From Karalla daura (lineage: Eukaryota > Chordata > Actinopteri > Chaetodontiformes > Leiognathidae): a stretch of 64,000 nt of DNA. The stretch is taken from the NCBI GenBank assembly GCA_029224185.1, contig CM055190.1, positions 2,864,722-2,928,721 on the forward strand, given 5' to 3'. Shown here piece after piece: positions 21,174-64,000 of this stretch; position 1 is the first letter of the stretch, and each line of letters begins with the position of its first letter. A program made the translations under genes and the position numbers. Below the pieces are notes generated by a model. The model did no database searches, was not told the origin of the DNA, and saw only the letters and a list, made by a program, of their open reading frames with translations.

Positions 21174-22440
21174 GCCTCCAGGGCGTAGGACCCCTGAGGC
21201 GGAGGAGCCCGGGCCCCACGTCCAGGGCCCCCGACCAGACGCACAGTAGAAGACGTGGTGGAGACACCGCGGCAAAACGAGCGGCCCGGTGGCGGGGCGG
21301 TGCAGCCTCGCCGGGCGGCGCTCCGTTTAGTCTCTGTGACCTGTGAAACTTGTCCATCTGCAGCTCCAGTTCCATCCTCCTCACGTCACGGTCACGTTTA
21401 GTTTCCTCACACTGCAACCTGAGAGTCTCCGAACAGAGTGAAACCTGCTCACTAGTTACGGAACTAGTTAATGGATGACACACAGTGGTGCTCACGACAG
21501 GTGTCTGGGGTTTGTGTTGGTTGGTTTGTTTGTTTAGTAGCAGTCCCACAATGCATTGTGCCAGTGCAGTGTCACATCTGTGCTCATGACAGCGTCTGGA
21601 GTGAACTGGAGCGATCCACCACTCTCGTGTGTGAAACGTGCGTCCTGCACTTCTGTAATAGGTTTCAGACTTTCACCAGATTGCGTTTGTGTGTCCCTTG
21701 TTATTGTCCGGATGACTGAATGATTGAAGTATCTACGTAATAAAAAGTAATCAGTCTTAGTCCTAGTCTTACCCTTTTAGTTCACCGCCAAACAGCAGTT
21801 CCTCAAACGGCCACACTATTAGCACAGAGTAATCTTTGGAGTTTGAACCGTAATTATTTCATGAGCTAGACATTTTAAACTGTTAATCGTGTTTGTCAAT
21901 CACCAGATCCTGTGTGAAGGGAGCGCTCCTTTGTGTGCGTCGTGTCTCACTGCAGCTCCAGAACAAAGAAAGCTGCTGTTCAGAGTCTAAAATCCTTCGT
22001 TTTAGATCACAGACACATTCTGTGTGTCCACGGCACATGACGGCTCACTACAAACCGCTCCAGGAGCCGATTATAACATCTACGACCAGTCAGAGGTGGA
22101 GTTTTCCTTTAAGACCGTGGATGTGATGCTTCTGGCACCCGAGGTGACTCTAACTATAGTTAAATTCTAATATATACAAATTCTAGTTAATAAAGATAAA
22201 CAGTCTGACACAGTGAAGGTGGAAGGCTCAGATTCACCCGTGCAGCAACTTCAGACCCTCTGGATGCAACCTCAGTTTTGGATGTTTGATATTCCCTGAA
22301 CCTGTGACTTCTCTATCCCACCACACGCGTGTTTCTTCCTGTTCAGTGTTTAAAAAGAAAAAAAAAAGACGTTTTTGTGCGTAAACCACTTTCACTTTGT
22401 CGACGTTACCTGCGGTGGAGGGTGTGTGTGTGTGTGTGTG

Positions 22441-22487
<47 letters not shown>

Positions 22488-22631
22488 GTGTGTGTGTGCT
22501 AGCCGTTGAGTGAACCCCGTCAGATGTTCCCGTCTCGTTAAACGCTCGTGTTGGACTGAAGTGGATGCAAACATCTATCGTTGATAGGAAAACTGTCAAT
22601 GTTTCAAATTATAATTCCATGCTGCAATAAA
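21174..22631 (+). other. slc24a1: slc24a1 3' untranslated region
   Basis: Contains AATAAA at 21739-21744, 22189-22194 and 22626-22631, and a GT tract at about 22423-22498. Which signal is used cannot be told from sequence. Confidence 0.55.
22626..22631 (+). terminator. slc24a1: Distal candidate poly(A) signal of slc24a1
   Basis: AATAAA followed within about 30 bases by GTGGAGTTGTGTGTCTG, a GU-rich downstream element. Alternatives at 21739 and 22189. Confidence 0.5.
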
Positions 22632-22760
22632 TTATTTTTTTAACGGTGCGGTGGAGTTGTGTGTCTGCGTGTCTGCTCTCCTCACTCGCCTCACACAGGT
22701 AAAACCAGGAGGGGGAGGAGCCTGAAGGGAGAGCGCACACAGGAAGTCACGTTTCATGGA

Positions 22761-22766
22761 TTTATT
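22761..22766 (-). terminator. dennd4a: Candidate poly(A) signal of dennd4a
   Basis: TTTATT on the plus strand is AATAAA on the minus strand. It is about 1.9 kb beyond the dennd4a stop. No closer hexamer on the minus strand stands out, but variants were not exhaustively scanned. Confidence 0.4.
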
Positions 22767-23119
22767 TACAGCTCAGTCCCGTAGTTCCGCCGCCCGTGCG
22801 GACCCTTCGCCACCTCTAAAAAGGACGTCTGAGTGCGAGGAAACTGTTAGAAAATGTGGTTTTCTACAAAGGGCGAAGTCGACATGTACACGAGCCCCCG
22901 AGCAACGCGGCAAAGTCGCTCATTTGTGAAACTTTTCTTCTTTGTTTTTTTTACCCCGCACAGAGCAGGAGTCCGGAGCGGAGCGGGCAGCCGCCCACAG
23001 CTGCTGACATCGTGCTGGAGGGTGCGTCCGCTCCTCGTTAGGTCAAAGGGCAGCTTCACCTGTGGTCGACCTTCATGAGACCTTCATGGGAAGGGGGGGG
23101 GCGGGCGGGGGGTTGGGCT

Positions 23120-23143
23120 GGGGGGGGGGGGGGGGGGGGGGGG
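23120..23143. repeat. 24-base poly-G run
   Basis: Uninterrupted G run flanked by other G-rich sequence (23092-23119). Its length is unlikely to be accurate in an assembly. Confidence 0.9.
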
Positions 23144-24596
23144 TCCTCTGTCGACCACTGAGTCCGTCACCATGGTAAAAAAACAAAAGTTCCAACAACA
23201 GTTCCTGTCCGACCCAAATCCAGTTCTGGGGCGACGGAGAATCCAGAGGCTGATGTGGTGGGAAACCCTCAGCAGACGCTTTAATGTCGGTGGATGATTA
23301 AAAGCAGAACTTCAGCTCCAAAAAAACAAAAAAACTCATCCGCAGTGAAGCTGGAGTTTGTTCTGAACGCATGAAAAAACTCACAAACAGGACAACAAAC
23401 AAACAAACAAACCTGGAAGCCTTTGTTGTTTTCCACTCTTTCAAGTCCAGATTCTGTGCAGGTTCTTAGTGCAGGTGAAGTAAAGCAGATACGAGGGAGA
23501 GGTCTGAGGTCTGGTTTGGGTCAGATGGGACAAAACTGAACCTCATGCACCACTGATATGGTTTCATCCACTCATCCGATACTTCAAAACACACAAATGA
23601 TATTAAAACTAGTCGTACCATGAGGATAATCCAGTCAGTTGATTGAAGTCATGAATAACTATCACAGGCTGAAACATGTGACTGCATAAACATTCAAGAT
23701 GTGCAGCTTTTAAAACATATAAACAAGGTTGAATGAAGTGGTTTCTGAGATCAATAAACAGCTAGTCAGGGAAAACTAGTGAAATATTTCACTTAAAACC
23801 GTCTCTGTAAACCCACTGAAACATGAAACGTGAAACATTAAAAGGCAGCTGGAAAAGCGTCTTCAGACACTTCAGGGCTGCAGCTCATGATGATATTCAC
23901 CTGTGGTGAATGTGAATTGTTCTGTGCATTGAGTCTCATGTTTATCAGCTGGAACAGGAACGGTTTACTGTAAATAAAATGAATAAACATGTACCTTCTA
24001 CTGAACCAAAGAAGGATCAGAGATCTGTCAGGTTTCTGTCCCTTTGTCTCTGAAGTCGATGCTCCAGCCTGAAGCCTGAACACTGAGGGACAGACGCAGC
24101 TCTGGCTAGAGCTTGCTCTGTGTTTAGCTGTTGTTGTTGTTTTGTTGTTGTTTTGTTGTTGTTTTGTTGTTGTTTTCAGCAGCAGCAGCAGCGTCTCAGG
24201 TCACGGAGACGGGCCGGCCAGGAGGGGGCGCCACAATAAATACAGCTTCACCTTCTATAAATAATAAGGGTTCACGTTAAAATATTGCTAACATTAGTCT
24301 TCATACTCTGTGCGGCTATACAATATAAACGCTGCATATAAACTGCTGTGGCTCTGACAGGATTTCCCTCCTGATATTCTTCCCCCGGACTGTCCGAAGA
24401 GCCCGGATGAGCGGGATGAACTTGTGTTTCTGAGCGTGTGGGTTGCGTGTGCTGCTCCACTCGGGTGTGTGAAAGTTCATGTTTGAATGACTCCAGGCTA
24501 CGTGAGGGCTGGCGGCCGTACCTCCGAGTCTCCTCCAGACGGGAGCGCACATTCACAGTCTTCCAACGGGATTCCTGAGCTCGTCTTAAAGCGATG

Positions 24597-24597
<1 letters not shown>

Positions 24598-24650
<53 letters not shown>
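24598..24650 (-). repeat. (CA)n tract directly after the dennd4a stop codon
   Basis: GT on the plus strand, about 25 units, adjacent to the stop codon (TTA at 24651-24653 on the plus strand). Confidence 0.93.
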
Positions 24651-60698
<36,048 letters not shown>

Positions 60699-60738
60699 CT
60701 GAGGAGAGGAGGAGAGCCAGGACAGGGCATGGAGCCAG

Positions 60739-60851
60739 AGAGAGAGAGAGGGAGAGAGAGAGGGAGGGAGGGAGAAGGAGAGAGGGAGGGAGGGAGGGAG
60801 GGAGGGAGAGGGAGAGAGAGAGAGGGAGAGGGAGGGAGGGAGAGAGAGAGA

Positions 60852-60895
<44 letters not shown>

Positions 60896-60979
60896 GAGAG
60901 AGGGAGGGAGGGAGAGAGGGAGGGAGGGAGGGAGAGAGAGAGAGAGAGAGAGAGATAGAGAGGGAGAGAGAGAGAGGGA
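60739..60979. repeat. (GA)n/(GGGA)n purine tract next to a dennd4a acceptor
   Basis: About 240 bases almost entirely G and A on the plus strand, so a pyrimidine tract (CT/CCCT) on the coding strand, ending about 40 bases before the acceptor of exon 60452-60698. Confidence 0.93.
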
Positions 60980-62272
60980 AAAAAACACATCTACGTGTAG
61001 TTATTTGTGTAATTACCATGTAGAATCAATCAACACAATATGTTCAGGTCTCCTCGGGCCAATTAGCCGTAGCTCGCAGTTTAAGTCTAAATCTGGACTT
61101 TTCCCACTGTTTTTTTTGTTTTTTTTCCAGAGGCTGACAGGATGGAGTCGATTAAGCTCTGCACCTCCGGGCCAACAAAGCAGAATTAATGCGACTCACC
61201 AGAAAAGCGAGAAATCTATGAGCTAATAAAGTGAAAGTTACAGGTCACAGATGCCTGCTCCGCTTGGCGCCCGCCGGGGCCCCGCACCGAGCGGCTGCTC
61301 CCAGCAGAGACGTCTCTGGATGGAGAGCCGGCCTGGATGGGAGCGTCTGGCTCCTCTGTGACTCACCGTAATGACAGCTCCTGGAGAGGGGACGGTTTGG
61401 CAGCCACGCGGCATGTACACAGCGTCCCGGATGCCAGAGAGGAGCTGCAGCTGCATCCAGGCCCGGGCCGGGCCGGGCCCAGGAGCCGCGGAGTCACCAC
61501 AGACTCAGAAACGTAATCTCCTTCACATTCAGCTGCTTACGCGCTCGGTCCATGTCATGTCTCGTTCTAACTTATCTGGTTTTATGATCTAAAGTGACAT
61601 CATGGGTGTTGTGCAAACAGATTTTAGGCCACAAATATTCTCTGAATGATGAGAGAGGTTGTTGAGTTGAGGCATCGTTTCCATACGGAGGTGAGAGCTC
61701 TACCAGGCACGTTCTCTCCCAGTGTCTCACCTGTTCTGTGTGCAATCAATGCCAGTCGACAGTCTGGCTGAGTTCACCTCCTCTTCGATGCATTCCTGTT
61801 GTTTTTGCTATTCTGTACGTACGCTATGTGGCTCTTCTTTCTCCTCGGTCACTTTCATACTTTTATTTGCAAATCAACCAACAAACTTCCAAGACAGTTT
61901 GAAATCCATTGCTTTGAAACCCTGCCTGAGATCGAGAGAACGACCCCTGACGCTGTCAGTCAGTCAAAACACGTTAACTCAGTACGGCTTTGCAATTAGG
62001 CAGCGGAGGCCACTCGTTCAGACCACTTAGTGGATAGCTGCTCAGAGGTGCGTAGCAGAGGCAGTGCGTCCTCCCTTTGAGCCTCTAAATGCTCTTATCC
62101 TCCATTAGGGTTTCTAGTGGAACTCTGTGGGCATTTTGATGGCACTATCTGAGAGCTGAGCAGAGAGTGCAACCCAGAGTGGTCAGCTGCAGGATTCAGT
62201 CTGACGATGGGACTCGTTGCCATGGTGACGGCGCTCCGCTCGCAGCCCGGCTTTAACAACACGCCGACTACG

Positions 62273-62340
62273 TCTCTCTCTCTCCCTCTCTCTCTTTCTC
62301 TATCTCTCTCCCTCTCCCTCCCTCTCTCTCTCTCTCCCTC

Positions 62341-62376
<36 letters not shown>

Positions 62377-62390
62377 TCTCTCTCTCCCTC

Positions 62391-62421
<31 letters not shown>

Positions 62422-62466
62422 CCCTCTCTCTCTCTCCCTCCCTCTCTCTCTCTGTCTCTCTCTCTC
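62273..62466. repeat. (CT)n/(CCCT)n pyrimidine tract
   Basis: About 190 bases of C and T only, apart from rare A and G; opposite purine polarity to the tract at 60739-60979. Confidence 0.94.
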
Positions 62467-64000
62467 ATCCCGGGTCGACTGCTGAGGACGCACTTCGCAC
62501 CATTAGACCGGAGAGATCGCATTCTTCTTCCTTTTGAGAAACCTGCAGGATCTCAAGCGGTGGTTTGGGTTTCCTAAATGAGGAAATCAGAGGGGGAGCC
62601 CCCGTGCGTGGGGGGTGTTTTCGAATGGGGTGGGTCTTTATTTTGGTTGAGGTGGCCCACCTCGTAACACAACAAAAGCAACAGAGCGGAGGCAGCACTT
62701 CATACGGACAGGTTTTACTGAGCGTGGCTGATCTCTGGGCCGGGACCTCTGAGGTTTATCTTCCCTTAGTTCCAACAATCAGCACCGACTCCGGACTGGT
62801 ACAAATAAACTGACTGAATCAGGAGTGGAGAGAAAGAGGGCGGGCGGGCACAAACAGAAACAGTTAGCAGAGTCAGAACACTTTATTACTACACTGAGCG
62901 TTATGGCTGCAGAGACTGAGGGGGCAGTAATCACCTGACAGGGGGAAGCCTGCTCTGCTTATCTCAATAAGCTGAGAGTCAACCTGAGAGTGAGTTGAAA
63001 CTTCAGGTGCAAACTAAACCCCAGTGGCGGCGTTCAACCATGTGCACATCTCTGATCAGCATCTGTGTGACAAAGGGACACGTCATGCCATCTTCACTGT
63101 CCAGCACCTTCAACTCAGAGCTGTCGCCACACATCGCCTCCCATTAGTCTGGCCGGGGTCCAGGAGGCGCAGCCTCTCTGAGCTCTCAGCACACAGGAGC
63201 AGCTGATACCGTCCTGATAAGCCCTGTGCTCTGCAGGGTCGGGGGGGTGGAGGGATGGGGTGGGGGGGGGCTGGCTGAGCCTCCTCAGCGCTGTCACCAC
63301 CCGCCCGTGTCGCGCCCGGGGCGTGAGAGCGCTGAACCGAGGAGCTGACCCGTGACGCTCCTCCTCCTCCTGTGACCAGGAGCACCGCGGGGAGCAGCCG
63401 CGAGGAGACGCAGGCTCACAGAGACGCGGGCTCCCAGTGGGAGGAGGTAGCAGGGCTGAGAGCTGAAAGCTGACAGGTCTGGAGGGAGCAGAACACAATG
63501 TTTGCCCACAGAGGACGATCGCTGCTAGGAGTCTGACAAATGACGGATCTCGCACCGCGTCATACGTCCTATATAAAGAGCAGGTGTGCGGACTGGGCAG
63601 ACTCGCTGGATCGCGCTGATTCACTTAGTCGTGTGGGAAACGTACTGACGGCGGACACAAAACGCATTTCTGAAAAGCAAACTAAAACGTAGGAAATGTA
63701 AAATATGCTAAGACAGATCAAACAGGAGCAAGGTTGTTGTGTGACGGCTGGGAACAACAATACGATGATGAATCTGTGGACTGCTGCATTTGCACTTTTC
63801 AGAATAAATGAGTGCGTTTTGTGGTCACAATGTGGCGCTTAATGCCACTGTCTCCCACAGGGTGACTTAGCAGAACTGAACGGTCAAAAGTTGCTTTGTT
63901 TTTTAAACTGGCGCTGGATAATGCTTCCCCAAATGTCCACCAAAATAACGAGTCTCTCCATCCTATGCTTTAGGTTGCATTTCACTAGGAACTAAAGACT

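Larger units (their letters stand above)
22767..24650 (-). other. dennd4a: dennd4a 3' untranslated region
   Basis: Non-coding stretch between the dennd4a stop codon and the putative poly(A) signal. It opens (on the minus strand) with a CA tract four bases after the stop, and holds a GTTGTTTT-type tract (24126-24178) and a 24-base poly-G run (23120-23143). No gene seen. Confidence 0.5.
60699..64000 (-). other. dennd4a intron at the right edge of the window
   Basis: No exon matching the DENND4A N-terminal ~100 residues was found. Contents: the purine tract (60739-60979), a CT tract (62273-62466) and G-rich runs near 63241-63270. Open frames at 63110-63624 are GC-rich and unrecognised. Confidence 0.7.

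Noticed and set aside
63110..63624. Overlapping 71-169-residue ORFs, considered as a missing 5' dennd4a exon
   Set aside because: No match to the DENND4A N-terminal sequence and no convincing splice sites in frame.

Overview
The window is vertebrate nuclear DNA, most likely from a ray-finned (probably percomorph) fish. Genes are split into many short exons with GT-AG introns, dinucleotide and tetranucleotide arrays are dense, and the three protein-coding genes are orthologues of a known vertebrate neighbourhood (human 15q22). I found no rRNA, tRNA, CRISPR array, prokaryotic operon or intact transposon-encoded protein. Gene models were built by reading exons by eye, matching them to remembered human family members, and checking that splice phases close.

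Layout. (1) 1-6600, plus strand: the 3' part of hacd3, a very-long-chain 3-hydroxyacyl-CoA dehydratase of the ER. Eight exons are present and the first ~45 codons lie left of the window. (2) 6600-8427: intergenic or 5'-untranslated DNA. (3) 8447-21173, plus strand: a complete slc24a1 (rod photoreceptor Na+/Ca2+,K+ exchanger NCKX1), 11 coding exons, 807 codons plus stop, with all phases closing exactly. (4) 24651-60698, minus strand: dennd4a (a Rab guanine-nucleotide exchange factor), 31 coding exons including the stop. The first ~100 codons lie right of the window. slc24a1 and dennd4a converge tail to tail, with candidate poly(A) signals about 130 bp apart. 60699-64000 is an intron of dennd4a.

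The three genes do not form a pathway; they are a conserved linkage group. Between hacd3 and slc24a1, where mammals carry INTS14, no such gene is visible. The most consequential anomaly is a single extra base in a 10-base poly-G run inside the largest dennd4a exon (31606-31615), which breaks the frame; everything around it is intact, so an assembly error is the first suspect.

The rest is mainly repeat biology. There is an 11-bp minisatellite that runs into a dennd4a splice donor, a ~330-bp hexanucleotide array with dense G3 runs, kilobase-scale TCTG and ACTC arrays, and CA/GT tracts at several exon ends and stop codons. At least five families of short interspersed, apparently non-autonomous repeats also occur. 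I see no convincing new enzymatic or defence system.
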